Shown here in pieces: positions 1 through 7,833 of a stretch of 7,913 nucleotides of DNA. The stretch lies in NCBI GenBank assembly GCA_031376305.1, contig JANMDM010000372.1:1-7913 (forward strand), written 5' to 3'. A program made the position numbers and the translations under genes. Position 1 is the stretch's first letter; each line of letters starts with the position of its first letter. The notes under the pieces are model-generated. The model saw nothing but the letters and a program-made list of their open reading frames with translations, was not told the origin of the DNA and did not search any database. The DNA is from TMP-24 sp031376305 (GTDB lineage: Bacteria > Pseudomonadota > Alphaproteobacteria > Rhodobacterales > Rhodobacteraceae).

Positions 1-1996
<1,996 letters not shown>

Positions 1997-2007
<11 letters not shown>

Positions 2008-2092
2008 GGGGCGATTCCTTGGGCTGCCCCCAACTTGATCTGTTTTTGTTCTTGTTCAAGGCCAATGCGGCAGTGGTCTTGAACTTTGTCAT
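1997..2092 (-). CDS. Possible 31-residue leader ORF overlapping the uvrB start
   Basis: An ATG at 2092 opens a 31-codon frame rich in Lys, Asn and Ala that ends with TAA at 1997-1999, eleven bases into uvrB and in a different frame (the overlap reads ATGCCGCATAA). The geometry would allow ribosomes ending the short frame to restart at uvrB. Only a weak AAGG lies about 9 bases upstream of its ATG. The same frame is open further upstream to 2314, through the end of the methyltransferase gene, so it may be chance openness in GC-rich DNA. I recognise no family. Treat it as a candidate leader peptide, not an established gene. Confidence 0.2.
2015..2020 (-). promoter_or_regulatory. Ribosome binding site of uvrB
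   Basis: On the minus strand AAGGAA lies 7 bases before the uvrB ATG at 2007, a good Shine-Dalgarno match at ordinary spacing. It supports the chosen start. Confidence 0.7.
2054..2084 (-). repeat. Inverted repeat (hairpin) in the uvrB leader region
   Basis: GTTCAAGGCC at 2054-2063 faces GGTCTTGAAC at 2075-2084. The arms can be extended by A2064-T2074, leaving a 9-base loop. Seven outer pairs are perfect; the eighth is G-U if the plus strand is transcribed and an A-C mismatch in a uvrB-sense transcript. No U-run follows on the uvrB-sense strand, so it is not a classical terminator for the methyltransferase gene. It could be an RNA hairpin in the leader or a protein-binding dyad. It lies inside the candidate 31-codon frame. 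Confidence 0.5.
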
Positions 2093-2235
2093 GGTAAGGA
2101 GCCTTTTACAGTTGACCGCCGCATCCGGCCACTGGCGGCAACCGCCGATAGGGCAGTCGCACCGGCAGTTGGTCTGCGCGCCGTCGGCCCGTAAGTTCCA
2201 GATATCCAGAGCCGCCCGCCAACCGCCCCCTCCCC

Positions 2236-3213
2236 TCAATTTATCGCACGCAGCACAAACGCTACCTGATCGCCTTCGCCCGACGCATTCAGGTTTGTCG
2301 CCATTTTTGCCCATTCCGCAATTTGCTTGGCTTCGAAATGATCGGATGGATCAACTGCTCCTTCTGGTCCGTGCAAGGCAATACCTCTGCGGTAGAGCTC
2401 AGAACCCCAGAAACCAAAGGCCCAACTGTCATCAATGACTTTTTCCAGAATGAAGCCTGTCCGCACGGCAAGGCGTGCTATACCCGTGCGACTTGGCAGG
2501 AAAATATGGCGCGGCGCATCGAGTTGCACCCAATGAACGCCGTAGTTTTTCCAAATCGAACTTGACGGCGTGGGGACGCGCACAATACATCGCCCACCAT
2601 CTTTCAGAAGGGTCGCGGCATGGCGCAGCTCTGCCGCAGGGTCGGGCACATGTTCCAGCGAATGGTGGAACATGATTACATCCTGCGGGGCAGCTATCTC
2701 GTTAAACCTGGTCTTCCTGACGATTACGCCCGCAGGCGTGCGGACTTCGTCGGGTATGAACGGATCGACACCTGACAATTGCCTGAAGCCAATGAGCGCT
2801 AGGCGATCCAGCAAAAGCCCTGCGCCGCAACCGACATCGAGTATGCGCTGGTCGCGCGTCAGCCCCGCTTCAGCCAACACTTGCATAAGCAAGGCGGGTT
2901 GGCACCTGGCCATAAGCCTTCCCAAGGGCCCCCCACCGCCAAAATAAGACGCATCGCGCATTCTGCGCATGCGCCCCTTCAAGCCTGATGCGTATGCCGC
3001 TTGATAGGAGTAATAGCCGTCACCGCAATAATAGCGCCCTAGATCTGTGGGAGTATCGCAAATCTGAAGGCTGGCGCATTCCGGGCACATAGCGTAGTCG
3101 AATGGTTCTTGGGTTCCGAACATCATTTCCACCACCCTGAACGGGGCGGCGGTGAAGGGTGAAGTACAGATAAGACAATTATTGTCCATGCAATTATTGC
3201 CCATGCCCGCCAT
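2236..3213 (-). CDS. Zinc-ribbon-containing class I SAM-dependent methyltransferase
   Basis: About 325 residues from the ATG at 3213. The N-terminus has paired cysteines CLIC (13-16) and CPEC (43-46), a likely structural zinc site as seen in many sugar and small-molecule C/O-methyltransferases. A class I Rossmann methyltransferase follows: SAM-binding motif I ILDVGCGAG at 124-132, the acidic residue after strand 2 in GVDPF (Asp150), and HHSLEHVPDP at 183-192. The signature WVQLDAPRHIFLPS from 228 is characteristic of the Methyltransf_23-type group. The substrate cannot be read from sequence; glycan, lipid or small-molecule targets are all possible. The start is ambiguous: ATGs at 3213, 3204 and 3189 all have weak ribosome binding sites, and the latter two lie in a tandem duplication. 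The frame stays open to 3372 but that extension overlaps the promoter of the divergent gene. The gene stands alone, not in a polysaccharide cluster, and looks less GC-rich than its neighbours by eye, which hints at acquisition. Confidence 0.85.
   Translation of the reverse strand: MAGMGNNCMDNNCLICTSPFTAAPFRVVEMMFGTQEPFDYAMCPECASLQICDTPTDLGRYYCGDGYYSYQAAYASGLKGRMRRMRDASYFGGGGPLGRLMARCQPALLMQVLAEAGLTRDQRILDVGCGAGLLLDRLALIGFRQLSGVDPFIPDEVRTPAGVIVRKTRFNEIAAPQDVIMFHHSLEHVPDPAAELRHAATLLKDGGRCIVRVPTPSSSIWKNYGVHWVQLDAPRHIFLPSRTGIARLAVRTGFILEKVIDDSWAFGFWGSELYRRGIALHGPEGAVDPSDHFEAKQIAEWAKMATNLNASGEGDQVAFVLRAIN
3176..3205 (-). repeat. 15-base tandem duplication at the methyltransferase start
   Basis: Two adjacent 15-base units, 3176-3190 and 3191-3205, differ at a single base (T3185 versus C3200). 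Read on the minus strand in frame they encode MGNNC then MDNNC-like copies, so the duplication is in frame and copies a potential start codon. Confidence 0.85.
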
Positions 3214-3398
3214 TGAGCACACCCGCCACTTAGCACAGTAGTTGAGCAGGCGCGACCAACTATCTTTGGTTCTGGACCGGCTCTGATGATGTATCCGCCC
3301 CCCGACGGCGTCACTGTGCAAAGGTGGGCGGTTACATCTACAGAGCCCCGACAGCCTGCCGGTCCCAAACAACCCGCCGAAGTCGGCTGACCTTTCCC

Positions 3399-3427
3399 TT
3401 GCTTTGGCGGCTGAGTTTTTCGATAAG
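3399..3427 (+). promoter_or_regulatory. Probable promoter of the NDUFS4-like gene
   Basis: TTGCTT (3399-3404) and GATAAG (3422-3427) are separated by 17 bases, a reasonable sigma-70-type -35/-10 pair. Transcription would start near 3434, giving a leader of about 20 bases that includes the GGAG ribosome binding site at 3441-3444. Predicted by eye only. Confidence 0.45.
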
Positions 3428-3452
3428 AGACGGACACAACGGAGTTTGCCTT

Positions 3453-3764
3453 ATGCGCGCACGTATTTATCAACCTGCCAAAACTGCGATGCAGTCGGGA
3501 ACCGCAAAAACCCACGGATGGATTTTGGAATTTGCGCCTGAGAGCGCGCGCGTTGTCGATCCCTTGATGGGGTGGACCGGGTCGGGCGATACACAGGCGC
3601 AGGTAAAGCTGCGCTTTGACAGCCGCGAGGCTGCCGAGGCCTATGCGCTGGAAAAACAGATCGCTTTTACGGTGACCGAGCCGCAGGCACGCAAACCCAA
3701 TATCCGCGTGCGCGGCTATGGTGAAAATTTTGCAACGGACCGCAAAGGCACCTGGACGCATTAA
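3453..3764 (+). CDS. NDUFS4-like complex I accessory protein (ETC complex I subunit conserved region)
   Basis: A 103-residue protein matching the bacterial homologue of the mitochondrial 18-kDa NDUFS4 (AQDQ) subunit of NADH:ubiquinone oxidoreductase, found in alphaproteobacteria. In the enzyme this small subunit sits on the peripheral arm and stabilises the NADH-oxidising module on the cytoplasmic side. Diagnostic features: the opening MRARIYQPAKTAMQSG, Trp23 followed by LEF, PLMGWTGSGDT at 37-47, the EAAEAYA helix at 59-65, and the ending YGENF (89-93) and WTH at the C-terminus. The length is normal for bacteria. The ATG at 3453 is preferred over an upstream in-frame ATG at 3324 because GGAG lies 8 bases before it and the conserved protein starts there; the longer form would run through the putative promoter. 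It is transcribed alone, away from any nuo operon, and divergently from the methyltransferase gene. Confidence 0.93.
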   Translation: MRARIYQPAKTAMQSGTAKTHGWILEFAPESARVVDPLMGWTGSGDTQAQVKLRFDSREAAEAYALEKQIAFTVTEPQARKPNIRVRGYGENFATDRKGTWTH

Positions 3765-3873
3765 AGCCCCGGCGGGTTTCCCGATGAACGGTTTTTCAGG
3801 GAACCGGCCCTAAAGCACGGGCGCGAGCCGCCGGAATTATGCTGATACGTTCTATGATCTTGCGGGTATCAAG

Positions 3874-4453
3874 ATGAAACCATTTCTTTCCCTGACTGTT
3901 TTTCTGACGTTCGCAGCCGCCCCGGTTTTTGCAACCCCGGCCACGCCCGAAGGCGCAAGCCATTTGACCGAGGTGTTTCGCCGCTATCTGGGGGCGACCG
4001 GAGGTGTGGTCAGCGTCACCTCTGGGGACAAAACCTATACCGCCACAATCGATGCAGCACCGCTTTTGGCGACTGTCCCTGCCGATAATGCCACCGTATC
4101 GGTGTCACCCGTGGTTCTGACGCTGACCGATCAGGGTGACGGAACCTGGGCGGTGAGCATGGATCAGGCCTTGGCATTTGATGTGGACGGCGGCGGGCAC
4201 GCGACGATTAATCGACATAGGGTCACTGAAAATGCAGGGACAGTTTGACGAAAAGCTGATGGCGTTCCGCCGAAACAGCATCTTGTCAACCGATACCCAA
4301 GTGATCGAAACCCTGCCATTGGGGACCGGTGGCATGCCGATGAAGACCACCGTAGTTTTTGCCAGCGCCCAGACCACCACAACCGCCACGATCCCCTGCA
4401 AGGTGCTGGTCAAAGGCGCAGACCTCTCGGCGATGCTGGGGGCGGCCGATTGA
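3874..4453 (+). pseudogene. Secreted protein of unknown function, frameshifted
   Basis: The first frame gives a Sec-type signal peptide (Lys2, a hydrophobic stretch, likely cut after VFA at residue 20). A beta-rich sequence follows with TLTDQGDGTWAVSMDQALAFDV before the frame turns unlikely and stops at 4246-4248. From about 4198 the next frame continues plausibly with IDIGSLKMQGQFDEKLMAF and runs to TGA at 4451-4453. Losing one base near 4194-4200, or gaining two, would join them. The style resembles long secreted proteins of unknown function in roseobacters (DUF2125-like in my recollection, unverified), which are several times longer; if so the 3' part is also missing. The first part alone could be made as a 124-residue protein. 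No clear ribosome binding site is visible. A sequencing error is the alternative to true decay, though the truncated neighbour favours decay. Confidence 0.6.
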
Positions 4454-4465
4454 CACCACGGCGGG

Positions 4466-4731
4466 ATGGGGGCTTTCAAACGGCTGGGCCAGGCTGCGGC
4501 CGAAATCAGGTCGATGTATATCGTGACCGATGCGCGCGGATGCTCCCGAACCATCTGATCGCAGTGGCCGCGTCACTCGGCGTCACCCGTTTATGCCTCA
4601 AAACCGGCTCACAAGAGATGTTGAAACCCACTTGCGCGCTTTACAGTGCCGCAGGATTCGACGTTTGCGGACCGTTCGCGCTGTACACCGATGATCCAAA
4701 TAGCGTCTACATGACACGCGCCCTTGCGTGA
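4466..4731 (+). pseudogene. GNAT-family N-acetyltransferase remnant
   Basis: GNAT enzymes transfer an acetyl group from acetyl-CoA to an amine. Two frames together give the C-terminal half of one. From 4466 one frame reads GAFKRLGQAAAEIRSMYIVTDARG, the strands before the acetyl-CoA loop. From about 4540 another frame reads MLPNHLIAVAASLGVTRLCLKTGSQ, then ALYSAAGFDVCGPF and a final DPNSVYMTRALA, typical of this group. The N-terminal part is absent, and at the frame change (4537-4540) the R/Q-x-x-G-x-G/A pyrophosphate-binding loop expected after DARG is missing, suggesting a deletion of about a dozen bases. The gene should not encode an active enzyme. The second frame is open from a TTG at 4450, so automatic callers may report a 93-residue protein there, whose first third would be out of frame. 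The remnant abuts the broken secreted-protein gene. Confidence 0.72.
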
Positions 4732-4751
4732 GAGCGGCCAGAGGCGATAAA
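4724..4751 (+). promoter_or_regulatory. Probable promoter of tRNA-Arg
   Basis: TTGCGT (4724-4729) and GATAAA (4746-4751) with a 16-base spacer would start transcription near 4758, about five bases before the tRNA 5' end, a usual arrangement for tRNA genes. The -35 element overlaps the stop codon of the acetyltransferase remnant. Confidence 0.45.
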
Positions 4752-4762
4752 CGAACGCCAGT

Positions 4763-4839
4763 GGTCCCATAGCTCAACTGGATAGAGCAGCTGACTTCTA
4801 ATCAGCAGGTTGGGGGTTCGAGTCCTCCTGGGATCACCA
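4763..4839 (+). tRNA. tRNA-Arg (anticodon UCU)
   Basis: A complete 77-base cloverleaf. Acceptor arms GGTCCCA (4763-4769) and TGGGATC pair with one G-U; the D arm is GCTC/GAGC; the anticodon stem is GCTGA/TCAGC with loop CTTCTAA, placing anticodon TCT at 4797-4799. The T arm is GGGGG/CCTCC with loop TTCGAGT, followed by discriminator A and an encoded CCA at 4837-4839. It would read AGA, and AGG by wobble, both rare codons in GC-rich genomes. It appears to be a single-gene unit with its own promoter. Confidence 0.97.
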
Positions 4840-4896
4840 AAGCCTCGCGATGACGCCAGCAAAGGCCGCCCCGGTTCTGGGGATGGGCTTAAAAAC

Positions 4897-4922
4897 AAGG
4901 CCCGCAGTGTCCTGCGGGCCTT
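4897..4922 (-). terminator. Intrinsic terminator of the ABC operon, possibly shared with tRNA-Arg
   Basis: An 11-bp perfect stem (4897-4907 with 4912-4922, core GGCCCGCAG) closes a 4-base loop. On the minus strand it begins 5 bases after the permease stop codon and is followed by GTTTTT, a classical intrinsic terminator. On the plus strand the trailing sequence is TTTGCTGTT, a weaker U-tract, so it may also end tRNA transcripts arriving from the other side. Confidence 0.9.
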
Positions 4923-4927
4923 TGCTG

Positions 4928-5764
4928 TTAATGCTGCAACGCCTCTTCGGCACGACGACCCTCGGCCTCGCGGGAGAGTTGGATGCGCTCTTTGCGTCGG
5001 CGGTTAATCTCATACCAGATCGCCATTCCCAAGGTGAACAGGATCAGCAACAGGGCCAGCGCGTTGATGGTGGGGGTGATCCCAGAACGGACTTTCGAGA
5101 ACACATAGACCGTCAGCGTATCGGCGCCGCCCCGGGTAAAGAGCGTGATGTTGAAGTTCTCGATCGACTGGAAAAATGCGATCGCCGCCCCGGCCCCGAT
5201 GGCCGGGTAAAGATGCGGCAACAAGATGCGGCGCATGACCTGGGCGTGGCTGGCGCCAAGGTCGAGGGCGGCTTCTTCCAAGCCGGCATCAAAGCTTTGC
5301 AACCGCGCCAATACCAGCAGCATCACAAAGGATGCGATGTAGCTGACCTGACCCAGCACCGACAGGTGCAGGCCCGAGCCTACCGACAGGTGGTTCCAGA
5401 ACAACAAGGTCGAGATGCCGATAACCACCCCCGGTATCAGGATCGGTGCCACCATCAGCCCATAAAGAACCGAGCGGACGCGCCCCGAGATCGAATTGAT
5501 CAGGATCGCCGCCGCCGTGCCGATCGGAACCGCGATGGCGGCCACGGCGATAGCGACCAAGATGGTGTTGCGGAACGCGATCCAGATGCGCTTGTCGTTC
5601 CACATGGCGATGAACCATTCATCGGTCCAGCCCTTCCAGGGATAGATCGTCGGCAGTTTGCTGGCATTGAAGGCGGCCCCACCCATCACCAACAACGGCA
5701 CCAGGAGATAGGCCAGAAACAGCGCCATATAGAGGTGGAACAGGAAATTGCGGTTCTTTTTCAT
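4928..5764 (-). CDS. PotC-type ABC transporter permease
   Basis: A 278-residue inner-membrane permease, the second of the pair that would form the substrate channel of a polyamine-type importer. Hydrophobic segments appear near residues 8-30, 66-90, 99-122, 139-153, 185-205 and 233-251, the six-helix layout of this family. The EAA coupling loop that docks onto the ATPase is clear: EEAALDLGASHAQVMRRILLP starting at residue 163. The C-terminus is a charged Arg/Glu-rich tail. The ATG at 5764 follows a strong AGGGGGG only about 4 bases upstream, slightly tight. It begins 9 bases after the stop of the first permease gene and is followed at once by the operon terminator, so it is the last gene of the unit. 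The substrate is uncertain: spermidine/putrescine is the family default, but related transporters take other organic cations, amino-acid derivatives or opine-like compounds. Confidence 0.92.
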   Translation of the reverse strand: MKKNRNFLFHLYMALFLAYLLVPLLVMGGAAFNASKLPTIYPWKGWTDEWFIAMWNDKRIWIAFRNTILVAIAVAAIAVPIGTAAAILINSISGRVRSVLYGLMVAPILIPGVVIGISTLLFWNHLSVGSGLHLSVLGQVSYIASFVMLLVLARLQSFDAGLEEAALDLGASHAQVMRRILLPHLYPAIGAGAAIAFFQSIENFNITLFTRGGADTLTVYVFSKVRSGITPTINALALLLILFTLGMAIWYEINRRRKERIQLSREAEGRRAEEALQH

Positions 5765-5773
5765 GATCCCCCC

Positions 5774-6697
5774 CTATTTCGCGATGTCGGAAAGTTTGAC
5801 GCCGAAAACCCGCATGGCAAGGCTGACAAACACTGTGCAGAGGATCAGCAGCATGAAGGCGAACGCCGCACCGGTGTTCCAATCCTGCGAATCAAGCATG
5901 ATGCCCTGAATGGTTTGGGTGAACCAACCGGAGGTGGTCGAACCCAATAGCGACGGCACCAGCAGCGAACCTGCCGACAACATGAACACCATGACCGCCC
6001 CCGAGGCGATGCCAGGTTTGGCGTGCGGCAGGATCACGCGAAAATGCGTGCGCCACCAGGGCGATCCGAGGTCTTCGGCGGCTTCGATCTGATTTGAATC
6101 CAGGGACTGCATTGAGTTGTAAAGCGGAAAGACCATGAACAGCACGTAAGTGTAGACCAGCCCGATGATCACCGGGCTGAAGCCTGCAATCCAGCGGATC
6201 TCGGTGTCGATTATACCCAAAGACATCAGCACCGCATTTAACGGGCCTTTCAGCGCAAGGATGATCCACCATGCGAAAGACCGCAGAATCTCGGACACCC
6301 AGAGCGGCACGAACAGCAGCAAAAACAGCGTCGGCAACGATTTTGGCGAGACGATCTTGGCCAGATAATAGGCCAGCGGATAGGCTAGGATGAAGGTGAT
6401 CACTGTCACCACCGCCGAGAAAAAGATCGTCAGCAAGAAAACCTTGACCCGCACCGGGATCGAGAAAGCGATGCCAAAAAGCGAGGTATCGACCTCATTG
6501 CCAAAGATCTTCATGTAGTTGCCCAGCGAATAAGTGTCTAACGGGCCACCCTCGTCGACCTTGGCCAGATAGGGGCGAAACGAACTTTCAAGCATGGTGA
6601 AGTTGGGCAACAGCACCAAAACCGCCAGCCAGAAAAAGGTGAGGCCGATGCAGACATAGGTCAGTCCGGTACCGTAGCGCCGCAAAAGGTCTTGCAT
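5774..6697 (-). CDS. PotB-type ABC transporter permease
   Basis: A 307-residue inner-membrane permease, partner of the downstream PotC-type protein. It has an N-terminal anchor helix (about 11-31), then a long extracytoplasmic stretch, then five further membrane segments near 84-112, 122-148, 174-195, 232-252 and 277-299. The EAA loop reads EAAEDLGSPWWRTHFRVILPH from residue 205, with the conserved Gly and the proline-containing end. Length and topology match PotB-like proteins. It starts 3 bases after the ATPase stop codon, so translation of the two is probably coupled; only a weak G-rich ribosome binding site precedes it. Both permeases are intact. Assignment to the polyamine-type group rests on overall sequence style and gene order, not on substrate-specific residues. 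Confidence 0.92.
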   Translation of the reverse strand: MQDLLRRYGTGLTYVCIGLTFFWLAVLVLLPNFTMLESSFRPYLAKVDEGGPLDTYSLGNYMKIFGNEVDTSLFGIAFSIPVRVKVFLLTIFFSAVVTVITFILAYPLAYYLAKIVSPKSLPTLFLLLFVPLWVSEILRSFAWWIILALKGPLNAVLMSLGIIDTEIRWIAGFSPVIIGLVYTYVLFMVFPLYNSMQSLDSNQIEAAEDLGSPWWRTHFRVILPHAKPGIASGAVMVFMLSAGSLLVPSLLGSTTSGWFTQTIQGIMLDSQDWNTGAAFAFMLLILCTVFVSLAMRVFGVKLSDIAK

Positions 6698-6700
6698 GGC

Positions 6701-7786
6701 TTAAGCCCCCGCGCTGGAAGTATCGGGCAGGATCGACGAGCGTTCGGCATCAAAGGTCATGTGCATTTTGGTGCCGGGGCCGGGCACGGTGGCCGAGCCG
6801 TCGTTGCGCAGTTCGGCGACCAATTCGGTGCCATTTTCGGCCGTGGCCTGCACCGAGATGAAATTGCCTTCGAACGACACGTCGGCGATGGTGACGGGGA
6901 CCGAGTTTTCGGTGCCGGGTTTGGCGGACAGGGTCATATGTTCGGGCCGGATATAAAGCTTGACGGCGCTGCCCTTGGCAGCCTCGCCCAGTCGGGCGCG
7001 AAAGGTGCCAATGGCTGTGGCAAAGCTGGCCATGCCGCCGCTGGCGTTCTGCACCTCGCCGGTCAGAATGTTGTTTTCCCCCACGAAAGACGCAACAAAG
7101 CCGTTGGCCGGGTTGTTGTAAATGTCGCGCGGATTGGCAACCTGTTGCAACCGGCCCTGGCTCATCACGCCGACCCGGTCGGACATGGCCAGCGCCTCGC
7201 CCTGATCATGGGTGATGTAGATAAAGGTCACGCCGGTGCGTTTCTGGATGGCGCGCAATTCTGCCCGCATATGCTGGCGCAGTTTCAGATCCAGCGCCGA
7301 CAGAGGCTCGTCCAGCAGCATCACCGAGGGTTCCACCGCCAGCGCCCGGGCAATGGCGACGCGTTGTTTCTGACCGCCCGACAGCTGGCTGACCATCTTG
7401 TCGGCCGCACCATGCAGATCGACCAGCGCCAGCAATTCTTCGGCGCGCGCGCGCCGCTTGGCTTTGTCGACGCCGCGCACCTCAAGCCCGAAGGCGATGT
7501 TTTCCCAGATCGACATCAGGGGAAACAGCGCCAGATTCTGAAAGATCAAGGCCGTGGGACGCTGGTTGGAGCGCTGGCCCTTCATATCTTTGCCGCCTAT
7601 GCGGATCACGCCTTCGGTGGGCTCGGTAAAGCCCGAAATCATCCGCAAGATGGTGGTCTTGCCACAACCCGATGGCCCAAGGAACGAAAAGAACTCGCCG
7701 GGTTGGATGTGAACATTCACATTGTCAACGGCCCGAAAGCTTCCGAAATCGCAGCAGACATTATCGAGATCAATCCCGGCGCTCAT
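6701..7786 (-). CDS. PotA-type ABC transporter ATP-binding protein
   Basis: The cytoplasmic ATPase that powers the importer. In the 361-residue form starting at 7786: Walker A GPSGCGKT (37-44), Q-loop Gln83, signature LSGGQ (135-139), Walker B VMLLDE (155-160), D-loop SALD (163-166) and H-loop His193 in THDQ. A C-terminal TOBE_2-like regulatory domain (about 275-350) contains the IRPEHM motif typical of PotA/FbpC-like subunits. All catalytic residues are present. An upstream in-frame ATG at 7804 would add six residues, but it has no ribosome binding site, whereas GGGAGGG lies about 9 bases before the ATG at 7786; the shorter form is therefore preferred. It is the first gene of a three-gene unit with the two permeases. 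The cognate periplasmic binding protein is not in the window. Confidence 0.95.
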   Translation of the reverse strand: MSAGIDLDNVCCDFGSFRAVDNVNVHIQPGEFFSFLGPSGCGKTTILRMISGFTEPTEGVIRIGGKDMKGQRSNQRPTALIFQNLALFPLMSIWENIAFGLEVRGVDKAKRRARAEELLALVDLHGAADKMVSQLSGGQKQRVAIARALAVEPSVMLLDEPLSALDLKLRQHMRAELRAIQKRTGVTFIYITHDQGEALAMSDRVGVMSQGRLQQVANPRDIYNNPANGFVASFVGENNILTGEVQNASGGMASFATAIGTFRARLGEAAKGSAVKLYIRPEHMTLSAKPGTENSVPVTIADVSFEGNFISVQATAENGTELVAELRNDGSATVPGPGTKMHMTFDAERSSILPDTSSAGA

Positions 7787-7811
7787 AAACGCGTCCCTCC
7801 CCATGGTCGTG

Positions 7812-7833
7812 TTTTATTGGTTTTTTATTGGTT
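7812..7833 (-). repeat. Perfect 11-bp tandem repeat upstream of the ABC operon
   Basis: Two head-to-tail copies of TTTTATTGGTT (plus-strand sense) occupy 7812-7822 and 7823-7833, 26 bases upstream of the ATPase start. The spacing is close to one helical turn, as expected for side-by-side protein binding, and the tract is strikingly AT-rich against its surroundings. It may be an operator or part of a promoter or leader; the role is inference. Confidence 0.6.

Noticed and set aside
2008..2235. LexA/SOS box upstream of uvrB
   Set aside because: I looked for GTTC-N7-GTTC on both strands. Two GTTC copies at 2048 and 2054 are only two bases apart and none has the right spacing.
3214..3372. N-terminal extension of the methyltransferase to 3372
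   Set aside because: The extra 53 residues have no family features. The extension would approach the promoter region of the divergent NDUFS4-like gene, and the conserved zinc motif begins only a few residues after the ATGs at 3213-3189.
3765..3830. Terminator after the NDUFS4-like gene
   Set aside because: GGTTTCCC and GGGAACC could pair across about 15 bases, but the stem has a bulge and no U-run follows; too weak to call.
3853..3858. TATGAT as a -10 box for the secreted-protein gene
   Set aside because: No acceptable -35 element lies 16-18 bases upstream and the leader would be only a few bases long.
4763..4839. tRNA-Arg as an attachment site of an integrated element
   Set aside because: No integrase gene and no second copy of the tRNA 3' end are visible in the window.
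4707..4898. A 63-codon minus-strand frame across the tRNA
   Set aside because: The translation PRRTRTPNLLIRSQ is the familiar artefact of reading the antisense of a tRNA gene.
4850..5950. A 366-codon open frame on the plus strand, antisense to the two permeases
   Set aside because: Highly charged Arg/Asp/Gln-rich translation with no domain, opposite two clear membrane proteins; a shadow.
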